NCBI RefSeq assembly: GCF_000374865.1 | Contig: NZ_KB895463.1 | Coordinates: 1-64,000, forward strand | Source of the DNA: Arthrobacter sp. 135MFCol5.1 | GTDB taxonomy: Bacteria > Actinomycetota > Actinomycetes > Actinomycetales > Micrococcaceae | Direction of reading: 5' to 3' | DNA: 64,000 bases | Shown: positions 7,820 through 16,351 of the stretch, one piece after another | Layout of the letters: each line of letters opens with the position of its first letter | Numbering within the stretch: position 1 is the first letter of the stretch | The notes under the pieces: generated by a model | Told to the model about the DNA's origin: nothing | Seen by the model: the letters and a program-made list of their open reading frames with translations, nothing else | Database searches by the model: none | Made by a program: the position numbers and the translations under genes

Positions 7820-8143
7820 ATGTTGCTTGCATTTTCCGTGGCTCCCTCAGGTGTTCCCAGCGAGGGCGCCAGGCCCGACGACGCTTCAGTGCACGACGCC
7901 GTTGCCGCCGCGGTGAAGATCGTCCGGGAGTCGGGTCTGCCCAACCAGACGGATTCGATGTTCACCACCATCGAGGGTGAATGGGACGAGGTGTTCGACG
8001 TCGTCAAGCGTGCCACCGAGGCTGTGGGACGTTACGGCAGCCGGGTGTCGCTGGTGATCAAGGCTGATATCCGGCCGGGTTACTCGGGCGAAATCACCGC
8101 GAAAGTGGACCGCCTGGAAGGCGCACTGGCCCAGGAATCCTGA
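7820..8143 (+). CDS. thiamine-binding protein, MTH1187/YkoF family
   Basis: A 107-residue protein matching the small ferredoxin-like-fold family (UPF0045, MTH1187) whose members bind thiamine: LLAFSVAPSG at the start, AAAVKIVRESGLPNQTDSM, FTTIEGEWDEVFDVVKRATE, and a C-terminal RVSLVIKADIRPG strand. It is cytoplasmic and probably oligomeric. In this family it is thought to sequester or deliver thiamine or its pyrimidine precursor. It stands divergent from the TetR gene; no thiamine transporter lies nearby. Confidence 0.82.
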   Translation: MLLAFSVAPSGVPSEGARPDDASVHDAVAAAVKIVRESGLPNQTDSMFTTIEGEWDEVFDVVKRATEAVGRYGSRVSLVIKADIRPGYSGEITAKVDRLEGALAQES

Positions 8144-8202
8144 GCCCGCGGGAGGACCGGACGCATCTGGACCCCCACGGCGCCCCGTGCCAAACTGTGC
8201 CC

Positions 8203-8895
8203 ATGTTCGAGCACAAGCCCCGTCCGGAGTGGATAGCCACCGAAGAGTTCCTGTCCCGAACCGTGGTGCATCCGGATGCGGCCCTCCAGCAGGCCATCCG
8301 GGCGGCGGCGGATGCCGGGATGCCCGCCATCGAGGTGGCACCCAACGCCGGGAAGCTGCTGAAGCTGCTGGTCCAGATGTCCGGGGCCCGCCGCATCCTG
8401 GAAATAGGAACGCTGGCCGGCTACAGCACCATCTGGCTGGGCCGGGGCCTTCCGCCCAGTGGCACGCTGGTCACGTGCGAATACCTGCCCCAGCACGCCG
8501 AGGTGGCGTGGGCGAACATTGACGCCGCCGGCCTGGGGGAGAAAGTGGAGATCCGGCTGGGGCCGGCGCTCGACACCCTTGCCGCCCTTGAGGAAGAGGA
8601 CCGGGAACCGTTCGACTTCATCTTCATTGACGCCGACAAGCAGAACAACAGCCACTACCTTGAGTGGGCCGTCAGGCTGTGCAGGCCGGGTGCCACCGTG
8701 GTGGTGGACAACACCATCTGGGAGGGTGCGGTCCTGGACCCGGGCATGGATCCGGTCAATGCGCCCGGAATCATTGACGCACTCACGCTCTTGGGCAACC
8801 ACCCGCGCCTGGACGCCACCGTAATACAGACCGTGGGCTCCAAAGGCTGGGACGGATTCGCCGTTGCCCGCATCCTCCCGCCAAATAGTAAGTAA
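8203..8895 (+). CDS. class I SAM-dependent O-methyltransferase (family 3)
   Basis: A 230-residue protein of the catechol/caffeoyl-CoA O-methyltransferase group. The SAM-binding motif LEIGTLAGYSTIWLGRGLP is at about 65-83. The metal-binding segment FIFIDADKQNNSHYLEWAV and a following VVVDNTIWEG are diagnostic of the divalent-cation-dependent family. The substrate is probably a small phenolic or polyhydroxy compound, not deducible here. A GTG six bases upstream is an alternative start. The gene runs in the same direction as the acyl-CoA dehydrogenase/PIG-L/glycosyltransferase operon that follows and might belong to it, although the 42-base gap is wider. Confidence 0.87.
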   Translation: MFEHKPRPEWIATEEFLSRTVVHPDAALQQAIRAAADAGMPAIEVAPNAGKLLKLLVQMSGARRILEIGTLAGYSTIWLGRGLPPSGTLVTCEYLPQHAEVAWANIDAAGLGEKVEIRLGPALDTLAALEEEDREPFDFIFIDADKQNNSHYLEWAVRLCRPGATVVVDNTIWEGAVLDPGMDPVNAPGIIDALTLLGNHPRLDATVIQTVGSKGWDGFAVARILPPNSK

Positions 8896-8937
8896 GCTGT
8901 GTAGATGCGTCCCGGGGGCCGGGCGCCCCCAGCGTCG

Positions 8938-10032
8938 ATGGAGGAACGTTTGCAAGCGGTAACCACTTCTGTCTTCTTTGATTCCACCGACGCCGGCATC
9001 TCCCCATGGAGCTCATTCCTGCGCGCAGTTCCGGACGCTGCAGGCGACGTCACTGCCCTGTTGGCCCTGGCCGTGGAAGCGGGCGAAACCTGGCCGCGTC
9101 CCGGAGAAGGCCGGACGCAGCTGTTATGGGAGCTCCTGGCCTCTGTCGCCGCCATTGACGTGGCGGCAGCCCGGGTATTAGAGCCGCATATGGACGCCAT
9201 TGCCATTCTTTCCCAAGCTGCCGGCACGGATACCGCTGACCAGCCGCCCGGGGAAGGCGTCGGAGCGTCATGGGGCGTCTTCGCGGCAGAGGCCCCCGGC
9301 GTCAGCCTGCGGGCCAGCCGCGACGGCGGCACGGTGGTCCTGGACGGGGCCAAACCGTGGTGCTCCTTGGCTGCAAGCCTGGACCGTGCCGTCATCACCG
9401 CCCATACGGACGACGGCGGCAGGGCGGCTTTCGCCGTCGACCTCCGCCACCCCGGGGTACGGTGCGAAGAGCCCGCCTGGGTGGCGCGCGGCCTCCGGGA
9501 GATCCCCAGTGGAACCGTGCACTTCGACCACGTTCCGGCAGTGGCCCTGGGTGGAACCGGCTGGTATCATAGCCGCCCCGGCTTCGCCTGGGGAGGCGTG
9601 GGCGTTGCCGCCTGTTGGCTGGGCGGCGCGGTGGGAGTGGCCCGCGATTTCCGCGCCGGCCTGCTAGCCGGCGCCGACGCCGGGAGGGAACCGGACCAAG
9701 TGGCGCTCGCCGCCCTCGGCGAGGTGGACCGCACCCTCACTGCCGCCATGCAATACCTCGTCCGAACCGCGGCACGCATCGATGACGGCAGCCTGGGCGC
9801 CCACGGCCAAAGTTCCTGGAGCGAAGCCCAGCGTGTCCGCGGAACCGTTGCTTCCGCCGTCGAACGCGTCCTGCACTTGGTGCTTTCCAACCGGGGCCCC
9901 GCCCCACTTGCCTTCGACGAACGCTATGCCAAACGGACGGCGGACCTGGGACTGTACGTGCGCCAGCATCACGGGTCACGGGACGACGCCCAGCTGGGCC
10001 GCCTCACGCTGAAGGGTGACTGCCCGTGGTGA
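8938..10032 (+). CDS. acyl-CoA dehydrogenase-like protein
   Basis: About 364 residues with acyl-CoA dehydrogenase fold features: a middle beta region (LRASRDGGTVVLDGAKPWCS, then PSGTVHFDHVPAVAL) and a C-terminal helical domain (GVAACWLGGAVGVARDFRAG). The usual catalytic Glu region is not clearly conserved, so it may be a non-canonical flavoprotein. Starts at 8905 (ATG), 8938 (ATG) or 8950 (TTG, just after GGAGGA) are all possible. Its end overlaps the next gene by seven bases, making a three-gene operon with the deacetylase/methyltransferase fusion and glycosyltransferase. A role in making or oxidising a lipid-linked or sugar-linked product is inference. Confidence 0.75.
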   Translation: MEERLQAVTTSVFFDSTDAGISPWSSFLRAVPDAAGDVTALLALAVEAGETWPRPGEGRTQLLWELLASVAAIDVAAARVLEPHMDAIAILSQAAGTDTADQPPGEGVGASWGVFAAEAPGVSLRASRDGGTVVLDGAKPWCSLAASLDRAVITAHTDDGGRAAFAVDLRHPGVRCEEPAWVARGLREIPSGTVHFDHVPAVALGGTGWYHSRPGFAWGGVGVAACWLGGAVGVARDFRAGLLAGADAGREPDQVALAALGEVDRTLTAAMQYLVRTAARIDDGSLGAHGQSSWSEAQRVRGTVASAVERVLHLVLSNRGPAPLAFDERYAKRTADLGLYVRQHHGSRDDAQLGRLTLKGDCPW

Positions 10033-11408
10033 CCTTCTCGCACGCGGACCAAGGCACCGCCGAAGCAGCCTGGGCCGGAAGCGAACTGTCGGTCGCGCCG
10101 GAACTGCCGCTCGGCCCCGATGAACTCGCTGCGCTGCGCTTCGTGGTCCTGGCCGCCCATCCTGACGATGAGACCCTCGGCGCGGGCGGACTCATGGCGC
10201 GGCTGGCCGCGCTGGGCGCGCAAGTGGAAGTCCTCCTGTGCACGGCGGGGGAGGGATCCCACCCGGATTCCCCCACCACATCACCCGAGGAGTTGGCGCA
10301 GGCCCGGTTGGCGGAATTCGCCGCGGCACTGACCGTCCTGGGATTGGGGGACCGGTGGCGCTTCCTCGGTTTTCCGGACCGCGGCCTCGGCTCCCACGCT
10401 GACGCCATCGCCGCTGCCGTCAGGGATGCAGCGGCGCGGCTGCCCGGGCGGGCCGACCAGCTGGTCCTGGTTGCGCCCTACCGTTTCGACGGCCACTCCG
10501 ACCACGACGCACTCGGTGCCGTGGCAGCGGAAACCGCCAGGAAGGATGGCCACGCACTGCTGGAGTACCCCATCTGGTACTGGCATTGGGCCACGCCCGG
10601 TGACCAGCAGTGGCGGGCGTGGCTCCGGTTCCCGCTGGACGGCGAGTCCGGCGCGGCCAAGGAACGTGCCATGGCTGCCCACGCCAGCCAAGTCATGCCG
10701 CTGTCCCCGGCCCAGGGGGACGAAACCCTGCTGAGCCGTGAGTTCCTTGGCCATTTCGCCCGAGGCTACGAAGTGTTTGCCTGGACACCGCCCCGGGACG
10801 CGTCCGGCCCGGCGCACTCCAGCCAGGACGCCGAGGAGGTCTTCGACGTCGTCCATAACGGCTCCGCCGACCCCTGGAACTACGCCTCGAGCTGGTATGA
10901 GCGGCGCAAGCGGGCGATCACCCTCGCTGCCCTCCCGGATGAGACCTATGAGCGCGGCCTGGAAGTGGGCTGCTCCATCGGTACCCTGACGGAGGACCTC
11001 GCGGGCCGCTGCCGCAGCCTGCTGGCCGTTGATGCCAGTGGGGCCGCGGTTCGCCGAGCCACGCGACGGCTCGACGGCAACCACGGAGTCCGCGTCGAGC
11101 AGCGCGTGGTCCCCGGCTCCTGGCCCCGCGGAACATTCGACCTGCTGGTGGTGTCCGAGGTCGGCTACTACCTGGCCCCCGGCGAGCTCGCTGACCTGTG
11201 GGACCGGGTGGAGGCCTCACTGGAACCGGGCGGGGTCTTGGTCCTGTGCCACTGGCGGCACCCGATCGACGGCTGGCAGCTCGACGGCGACACCGTCCAC
11301 GCGCTCGCCCGCCAACGGTTGCGCTGGCCAACCACGGGGCTGTACCGGGAGCGCGACTTCGTCCTGGAAGTCCAGGTGTGCCCGGCCCGCGGGACGGGCG
11401 TGGCATGA
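10026..11408 (+). CDS. bifunctional PIG-L deacetylase / SAM methyltransferase fusion
   Basis: A 460-residue two-domain protein. Residues 38-270 are a PIG-L (LmbE-like) zinc deacetylase: AAHPDDETLGAGG with the HPDD motif at 45-48, and the second metal motif HSDH at 157-160. Residues 285-460 are a NodS-like class I methyltransferase with LEVGCSIGT at 312 and a strand LLAVDAS. PIG-L enzymes remove N-acetyl groups from GlcNAc conjugates; the attached domain could methylate the freed amine, as NodS does on lipo-chitooligosaccharides. GTG start overlaps the upstream gene, and the stop overlaps the glycosyltransferase (ATGA). The final product is unknown. Confidence 0.88.
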   Translation: MVTFSHADQGTAEAAWAGSELSVAPELPLGPDELAALRFVVLAAHPDDETLGAGGLMARLAALGAQVEVLLCTAGEGSHPDSPTTSPEELAQARLAEFAAALTVLGLGDRWRFLGFPDRGLGSHADAIAAAVRDAAARLPGRADQLVLVAPYRFDGHSDHDALGAVAAETARKDGHALLEYPIWYWHWATPGDQQWRAWLRFPLDGESGAAKERAMAAHASQVMPLSPAQGDETLLSREFLGHFARGYEVFAWTPPRDASGPAHSSQDAEEVFDVVHNGSADPWNYASSWYERRKRAITLAALPDETYERGLEVGCSIGTLTEDLAGRCRSLLAVDASGAAVRRATRRLDGNHGVRVEQRVVPGSWPRGTFDLLVVSEVGYYLAPGELADLWDRVEASLEPGGVLVLCHWRHPIDGWQLDGDTVHALARQRLRWPTTGLYRERDFVLEVQVCPARGTGVA

Positions 11409-12187
11409 CGCTGGCGGCCTCGGGGGGACCAGCCGCAGGGTTTCGGCACGGCATGGGGGCAACGCGGATCGACAAAGTGGCCGTCGTGATCCCGGCGCAC
11501 AACGAGGAACAGGCCCTGGAGCGGGCGCTCACTTCAGCCGGCACCGCCGCGGACCGGCTGGCCGTGGACAGTCCCGGAACTGAGGCGGAGGTTGTTATTG
11601 TCCTCGACGCCTGCACGGACCGGTCGCTGGAGATAGCCGCCGGCTTCGCAGCCCGTGACCTCCGCTTCCGCGTCCTGCCCGTCGGTTTCCACAGTGTGGG
11701 AAAGAGCCGCCGGGCAGGTTGCGGGGCGGTGCTGGAAAGCCTGGGCGGTTCCGGCGCGGCGGGTATTCCGGCACGTCGCCTGTGGTTGGCCAACACCGAC
11801 GCCGATTCACAGGTACCGGAAGACTGGCTGCTCCGGCAGCTGGAACTGGCAGCCGCCGGAGCCGACCTTGTCCTTGGCTCCGTGGAGCCCGATGCCCATG
11901 GGACACACCACGAGCTGTTGGCCCGCTGGCACGCCCGGCATGCCTTGGCCGAGGACCACCCGCACGTCCATGGGGCCAACCTGGGTGTCCGCGCTTCGGC
12001 CTATCTCGCGGCCGGGGGCTTCCCTGGGATTGACCGCGACGAAGACAGGATTCTGGTGGAGCGGCTTCGCGCGGGCGGGGCAGCAATCGTTTCCACTGAC
12101 ACCACGCGCGTCCTTACCTCGGGGCGGACCAGCGGCCGCGCGCCCGGCGGGTTCGCCGCTTACCTCCTGGCGCTGGCACAACCCTGA
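11405..12187 (+). CDS. family 2 glycosyltransferase
   Basis: A 260-residue GT-A fold enzyme: VAVVIPAHNEEQALERAL near residue 25, VVIVLDACTDRS, the metal-binding segment LANTDADSQVPEDWL, and a later acceptor-side region ending GIDRDEDRILVERL. No membrane helix is seen, so the enzyme is probably cytosolic or peripheral. Transfers a sugar from a nucleotide donor to an unknown acceptor. Coupled by ATGA to the PIG-L/methyltransferase gene, so its product is the likely substrate of deacetylation, with N- or O-methylation afterwards. Confidence 0.87.
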   Translation: MTLAASGGPAAGFRHGMGATRIDKVAVVIPAHNEEQALERALTSAGTAADRLAVDSPGTEAEVVIVLDACTDRSLEIAAGFAARDLRFRVLPVGFHSVGKSRRAGCGAVLESLGGSGAAGIPARRLWLANTDADSQVPEDWLLRQLELAAAGADLVLGSVEPDAHGTHHELLARWHARHALAEDHPHVHGANLGVRASAYLAAGGFPGIDRDEDRILVERLRAGGAAIVSTDTTRVLTSGRTSGRAPGGFAAYLLALAQP

Positions 12188-12206
12188 CGGCGCGTGCGTC
12201 CGGCGG

Positions 12207-12464
12207 TCACACGAGGTCCGGAGCGCTCGCCACGATGTAGTCCGCCGCCGCCGGTCCGGTCATGGAAAGGTTGTTGCTGTCGGGATCGATGCCTGCCTGC
12301 TGCAACGCCTCCCACAGGGAGGACGGGGTGTGGGGCTCGGCCTTATTCAGGAGGCACCAGCTGGTGTAAAGGCCATAGAGCTCGTCCCGTCCAAGGCCCA
12401 GTCCGGGCTCCCTGTCCGGGACAACTGCCTCGGCTAGGAACTGGTCAAAATGTGTAGCAGTCAT
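12207..12464 (-). CDS. 85-residue protein, unknown function
   Basis: Compact protein with the stretch LYGLYTSWCLLNKAEPHTPS followed by SLWEALQQAGIDP, which resembles the small winged C-terminal segment seen after some phage/plasmid primase-helicases (a weak resemblance only). It ends in a hydrophobic AADYIVASAPDLV. It is convergent with the glycosyltransferase gene. No neighbouring mobile element supports a phage origin. Confidence 0.65.
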   Translation of the reverse strand: MTATHFDQFLAEAVVPDREPGLGLGRDELYGLYTSWCLLNKAEPHTPSSLWEALQQAGIDPDSNNLSMTGPAAADYIVASAPDLV

Positions 12465-12781
12465 GTTCGCTCATTTGGTTGGAGCTTGTATCCGCCGTCT
12501 GCTTCAGCGGCCACGCCGGTTCCCAAAAGGCCCCGGCAAGGTATTCACGAAACTATTGCAGGAGGCGCGGCTTGTCCAGTCACGCCGAAAGAGGGCAGGC
12601 CCATGGGGGGCCGACGGCGACTGGGGGGACTGGCCTCGGTCTCAGAAGAGGCCATCTCACCGCCGGCCCCGCTTCGCCCCGGACCCCACAGCCCGGGAAA
12701 CTTCGACAGGACCTTCACCATGAATTTTCCTCTTTCTCGAAGGTCCTGCCTAGTCCCTTCCTCCCTGGCCGGCCCGGACCG
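12465..12781. other. 317-base intergenic region with inverted repeat
   Basis: No credible gene was found. The only structure is a perfect 10-bp inverted repeat, CAGGACCTTC (12707-12716) and GAAGGTCCTG (12739-12748), separated by 22 bases. It sits just past the 3' end of the YihY gene and may act as its transcription end or as an mRNA-stabilising hairpin, although no T-tract follows on that strand. Confidence 0.5.
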
Positions 12782-13960
12782 TTACATGTTGCTGCCCGGC
12801 CGGCCCCCGCCGTCGGACTCTCCCTCTTCGGCGCGGGCCCGGACCTTCTCGCGAACCTTGTCCCGGTGCCGTTCGCCCTGGTTCTGCACGCCGTTGCCCT
12901 CCTGGCCGTGCTTCTCCCGGAGTTCCCTGCCGTGCTTGACGTCTTCCTCGATCTGCTGCTGAAGTTTCTCGCTCTTTTTGGTGTCCCGGGGCGGTAACTG
13001 AATGGTTTCCTCCGCCTTGATGCCGGCTTGAAGTTCGCGGCCGCGCTCCACTTCGGCGTCGAACTCTGCGCCGAACAACAGGGACATGTTCAGGATCCAC
13101 AGCCAGAGCAGCGCGACGATGACACCGCCAATGGCGCCGTAGGTCTTGTTGTAGCTGTTGGAGTACGCCACGTAGAAGCCGAAGGCCAGCGAAGCCAGCA
13201 GGAACACCACCAAGGCGATGGCCGAACCCATGCTCATCCACCGGAATTTCGGCTGTTTCACGTTTGGTGTGGCGTAGTAGAGGATGGCGATCGCCACGGT
13301 GATCAGCACCAGCATGACTGGCCACTTGGCGATGTTCCACACCGTCAGGAAGGCTCCTCCAAGCCCGATCAGGTTCCCGACGGATTCTGCCACGGGGCCG
13401 CTCAGCACGAGCATCGCCGCGATGACGACGACGATCAGCAGGTTCACGACGGTGACGCCGAGCATGGTGCCCCGCAGCTTCACGAAGGCACGGCCTTCAT
13501 CGACTTCGTAGACACGGTTCATGGCCCTGCCGAAGGCCCCGACGTAGCCGGACGCGGACCAGAGTGCCGTGAGGAGGCCCAGGACAAGGGTGAAGCCGGC
13601 GGCCGAGGAACTCGCGAGGTCCTGGACCACCGGCCGGATCGTCTCCACGGTCTGCCCGGGGGCGAAACCTTGGACGATGTCCAGCAGGGCGGAGGTGGTC
13701 TTCTGCGGGTCGCCGAAGATTCCCAGGAGGGATACCAGCGCCAGCAGCGCCGGAAAGATCGAAAGTACGGAGTAGTAGGTCAGGGCCGCTGCCAGGTCCG
13801 GGCACTGGTCTTTGCTGAATTCCCGCAGCGTCTTCCTGGCGATGTACTTCCAGGAGGGCTTCTCCAGGTCCCGGGGGCTCCCGGGTTTTCGCGAATCGTT
13901 CGGATCGGGGGCCTGGCCCGCCTTCGCGGTACTGGTCTCGGACGTGTTGTGAGTGGCCAT
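12782..13960 (-). CDS. YihY/virulence factor BrkB family membrane protein
   Basis: A 392-residue protein with six predicted helices between residues 55 and 310 and the family signatures DLAAALTYYSVLSIFPALLA, GLLTALWSASGYVGAFGRAM and GAIGGVIVALLWLWILNMSL. Families of this type were once called RNase BN, but that activity belongs to a different protein; function is open. The C-terminal 90 residues are strongly charged and probably disordered (EKLQQQIEEDVKHGRELRE). It stands downstream of the DUF3618 operon, separated by a terminator-like hairpin, in a region of envelope/stress genes. Confidence 0.88.
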   Translation of the reverse strand: MATHNTSETSTAKAGQAPDPNDSRKPGSPRDLEKPSWKYIARKTLREFSKDQCPDLAAALTYYSVLSIFPALLALVSLLGIFGDPQKTTSALLDIVQGFAPGQTVETIRPVVQDLASSSAAGFTLVLGLLTALWSASGYVGAFGRAMNRVYEVDEGRAFVKLRGTMLGVTVVNLLIVVVIAAMLVLSGPVAESVGNLIGLGGAFLTVWNIAKWPVMLVLITVAIAILYYATPNVKQPKFRWMSMGSAIALVVFLLASLAFGFYVAYSNSYNKTYGAIGGVIVALLWLWILNMSLLFGAEFDAEVERGRELQAGIKAEETIQLPPRDTKKSEKLQQQIEEDVKHGRELREKHGQEGNGVQNQGERHRDKVREKVRARAEEGESDGGGRPGSNM

Positions 13961-13992
13961 TGGGGGAGTCCTCTCGATCTCGGGGCCAAGAG

Positions 13993-14029
13993 GACAGGCC
14001 GACCCCGCGGGTGGCGGTGCCGGCCTGTC
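13993..14029 (-). terminator. hairpin after the DUF3618 operon
   Basis: GACAGGCCG (13993-14001) pairs perfectly with CGGCCTGTC (14021-14029); the loop holds a further CCCGCGGG palindrome. It lies 42 bases past the stop of the DUF3618 gene on the minus strand and is followed by CTCTTGG. It also precedes the YihY start by 33 bases, so some read-through could occur. Confidence 0.5.
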
Positions 14030-14070
14030 GTCTTAGGTGTTGCCTTTAGGGAGCCGCGGTAAGCGGAGCG

Positions 14071-14712
14071 TCAGCTGCTTTGGACGGTGTCCTTCGCGTC
14101 TGCGGCACGGTCTTTGACGTCGTCGGCTGCGTGCTGGCCCTCAGCTTTGACGTTCTGGGCGGCGTCGGTTGCCGTGGCCTTGACGTTTTCCATGGCTTCC
14201 TGTGCCGGCTCCTTGAGGTCCTGGGCCATGTTTTTAGCGGCGTCAGTAAGTTCGGCGGCCAGTGGCTGGGCTGCCGTCTTGAGCTGATCGGCCGCTTCCC
14301 GCTCTTTCTGGCTTGGCGGGATCAGCGACGAGACCAGGAGTCCGGCCCCGAACGCGATGAGGCCTGCAGCCAGCGGGTTGCCAGCGGTCTTTGACTTCAC
14401 CTGGCCCGGGGTTTGGGAGACGGCGTGGCCGGCATCGGAAAGCTTTGCCGAGACGGCGTCGCCAGCCTGGTGCAGGCTGTCCGCCGCTGAGTGCGCACCT
14501 GCGCCCGTGGTGTTGTGGACGTTGGTGGTGGCGGTGTCTGCTGCACCCATGATTTTCTCCTTCATCCCGGTGGCCGCATCCTTGAGCTTGTCGGTCTGCC
14601 GGTGGACGATGTTGGACGGCGTGACTTTGTCGGCCACGGCGTCCACGTTTGTTCCCAGGCGTGCCCGGGTGGCTTCGATGTCTGCGCGGATGACGTCAGG
14701 GTTTTCGCTCAT
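14071..14712 (-). CDS. DUF3618 domain protein with LEA-like tail
   Basis: A 213-residue protein. The first 50 residues carry the DUF3618 signature (NPDVIRADIEATRARLGTNV, then a DAVADKVTPSNIV segment). A single membrane helix lies near 112-130 (LAAGLIAFGAGLLVSSLIPP). The C-terminal 80 residues are amphipathic Ala/Lys/Asp repeats (DAAKNMAQDLKEPAQEAMEN) resembling late-embryogenesis-abundant proteins. A membrane-anchored stress protein is likely. ATGA overlap with the holin-like gene marks translational coupling. Confidence 0.84.
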   Translation of the reverse strand: MSENPDVIRADIEATRARLGTNVDAVADKVTPSNIVHRQTDKLKDAATGMKEKIMGAADTATTNVHNTTGAGAHSAADSLHQAGDAVSAKLSDAGHAVSQTPGQVKSKTAGNPLAAGLIAFGAGLLVSSLIPPSQKEREAADQLKTAAQPLAAELTDAAKNMAQDLKEPAQEAMENVKATATDAAQNVKAEGQHAADDVKDRAADAKDTVQSS

Positions 14713-15140
14713 CGGTTTACCTCACCTGGTTTAAGGGTTGGGGGTATCTCAGAAAGGGTTTCGCCGGTCTGGGGCATGCCCTTGATTTGCTTCAGTTCCT
14801 TGCGGCCCATGGAGGCCAGGACAGCTGCAATGATGGCCCAGACCACGGCAGTGATCAGGGCGGACCAGCCCAGCGGCATGACGGCGCCGAGGGCGAACAT
14901 CAGGGCCAAGGACAGGAACAGCAGGACGAAGTGTCCGCCAACCCCGGCGCCGGCCAGCATGCCGGATCCTTTGCCTGCGCGGGTGGCGGTCTGCTTCAGT
15001 TCAGCCTTGGCCAGATCGACTTCCTGGCGCATGAGGGTGGACAAGTCCCGCGTTACGTCGCCGAGCAACTCCCCTAGGGAGGCGTTGTCCGCTTTCACAT
15101 GCGCCGCGCTTGGCGGCGGCTCAGGTATGTGGCTGCTCAT
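14709..15140 (-). CDS. phage holin family (holin-X) membrane protein
   Basis: A 143-residue protein of the actinobacterial holin superfamily group: ASLGELLGDVTRDLSTLMRQ then EVDLAKAELKQTATRAGKG, followed by two adjacent membrane helices (72-92 and 96-118). Despite the name, chromosomal members like this are thought to be envelope proteins and not lysis factors, and no phage genes are present here. It is the middle gene of the three-gene operon, overlapping both neighbours. Confidence 0.85.
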   Translation of the reverse strand: MSSHIPEPPPSAAHVKADNASLGELLGDVTRDLSTLMRQEVDLAKAELKQTATRAGKGSGMLAGAGVGGHFVLLFLSLALMFALGAVMPLGWSALITAVVWAIIAAVLASMGRKELKQIKGMPQTGETLSEIPPTLKPGEVNR

Positions 15141-16159
15141 CAGAGTCCGCCAGCCTGGCCGCCCCTGGCGCGGTCCCGGGTGAAGGGGTCAGCCGCCATC
15201 GGGTCATCGGCCAGTTCGCGGTCGCGCAGGGGGTCGTCGGAAACCTGGTTTCCGGACCACGGTTCCTCCACCAATTGCGGGCTGTCGAGGCCGCTGGCAG
15301 TCGACGTGGACTCGGGGTAGCTGCTGCCCGGCGCGCCGCCGTCGTATCCGGCCGTGGTGGTGGCCGGACCGGGCAGCTGGACGGGCGGCGGAGGCACTAC
15401 ACCACCGGCGGCCGGCGGCTGGCCGTATTGGTCCGGGTATGTCGTGCCTGCGTGCTGGCCGGAAAGGCCTGCGGCAGCTGATGCGGTTGAGCCGGTAGAC
15501 TCCGGGGCGCCTGCCGTAAGGCCACGGGTCAAGCGTCCGGCGAGGACACCGGCTCCGGCAGCGAGGAGCAGGAACGTTCCGGGCCGGTTGCGGGCAAACC
15601 GCTGGACCTCGTTCAGGAGGTCTCCGGGTTCCCGGTTCTCCAACCAGGTGGCGATCGATGATGTCCGCTCGGCCGCCTGCCGGACCAGGTCGCTGGCCAT
15701 GCCGTGCTGGTCCGGGGCGCTGGCCATGCTGTGCAGCTGGCCGGAAATGTTGCGGATGCCTTCTGCAGCCTTCTGCTGCTGCGTTGCGGCCTCGCTCGTG
15801 AGGCCTGACTTGGCCTGGTGCAGCAGGTCCTGCGCGTTGGACTTTGCCTCCGAGGCTACGTTGGCTGCCTCTTCTTTGGCCGTCTGTGCCACGTTCTGTG
15901 CGGAACCCGCTGCTGTCTTGGCTACGCCTGCTGCCTCGTCCTTGGCAGCTTCGGTGCGTGAGGACGCAGAACCGGTGCCGGCACTCTCCGGCATGGTTTG
16001 GGTTTGTTCGTAATCGGCGGGTGCGTACCCGTTTCCGCTCTCAGCGCCATAGCTGGCTGCCGGAGACGGAAAGTTTGCGGGCCGGCGCTCGCCGGGGATT
16101 CCTGTATGTGCCTGAGGGGCCGTGTTTGCGGTGTCCTCGGGCCATTGGTTCTCTGTCAT
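15140..16159 (-). CDS. LEA-like single-pass membrane protein
   Basis: A 339-residue protein whose first 80 residues are polar and disordered. Residues about 80-140 show repeated amphipathic 11-mer-like units (EAAGVAKTAAGSAQNVAQTA, KEEAANVASEAKSNAQDLL) like group 3 LEA proteins. A helix at about 205-225 (PGTFLLLAAGAGVLAGRL) anchors it, and the rest is Pro/Gly-rich. First gene of the operon; ATG at 16159 has a good AAGGAAGAG ribosome site, and its stop shares one base with the next start (TGATG). The upstream region carries a SigB-type promoter. Desiccation or osmotic stress role is inferred. Confidence 0.75.
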   Translation of the reverse strand: MTENQWPEDTANTAPQAHTGIPGERRPANFPSPAASYGAESGNGYAPADYEQTQTMPESAGTGSASSRTEAAKDEAAGVAKTAAGSAQNVAQTAKEEAANVASEAKSNAQDLLHQAKSGLTSEAATQQQKAAEGIRNISGQLHSMASAPDQHGMASDLVRQAAERTSSIATWLENREPGDLLNEVQRFARNRPGTFLLLAAGAGVLAGRLTRGLTAGAPESTGSTASAAAGLSGQHAGTTYPDQYGQPPAAGGVVPPPPVQLPGPATTTAGYDGGAPGSSYPESTSTASGLDSPQLVEEPWSGNQVSDDPLRDRELADDPMAADPFTRDRARGGQAGGL

Positions 16160-16224
16160 CTTCGCTCTTCCTTTCAGAAAGAAGGCTGGTTGCTGATCAA
16201 GAACCAGCGGTACTGGCCGTAAAA

Positions 16225-16278
16225 TAGTAAGCATGTTTACTAATGAAAGGTAAGTACCCTTGCTAATTGGGTTCTAAC
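16225..16278 (-). promoter_or_regulatory. SigB/SigF-type promoter with palindromic operator
   Basis: On the minus strand GTTAGA (16278-16273), a 13-base spacer and GGGTAC (16259-16254) match the -35/-10 pattern of SigB/SigF-family promoters (GTTT-N12-15-GGGTAT). About 12 bases downstream is an inverted repeat TAGTAA-N6-TTACTA (16225-16242), where an operator at the transcription start would lie. The promoter faces the LEA-like/holin/DUF3618 operon; a SigB-family sigma gene is 1.1 kb away. Confidence 0.5.
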
Positions 16279-16351
16279 CGTTCGAGTAAAAATGTCAGCC
16301 GGAATGGCTCTGGCCTGCCCGGTCACAACGAAGTGGGAAGTGGTGGGAAAC

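Noticed and set aside
13028..14062. 344-codon plus-strand frame opposite the YihY/BrkB gene
   Set aside because: Antisense to a gene with a strong family match; the product is His/Asp/Gly-rich without any structure.
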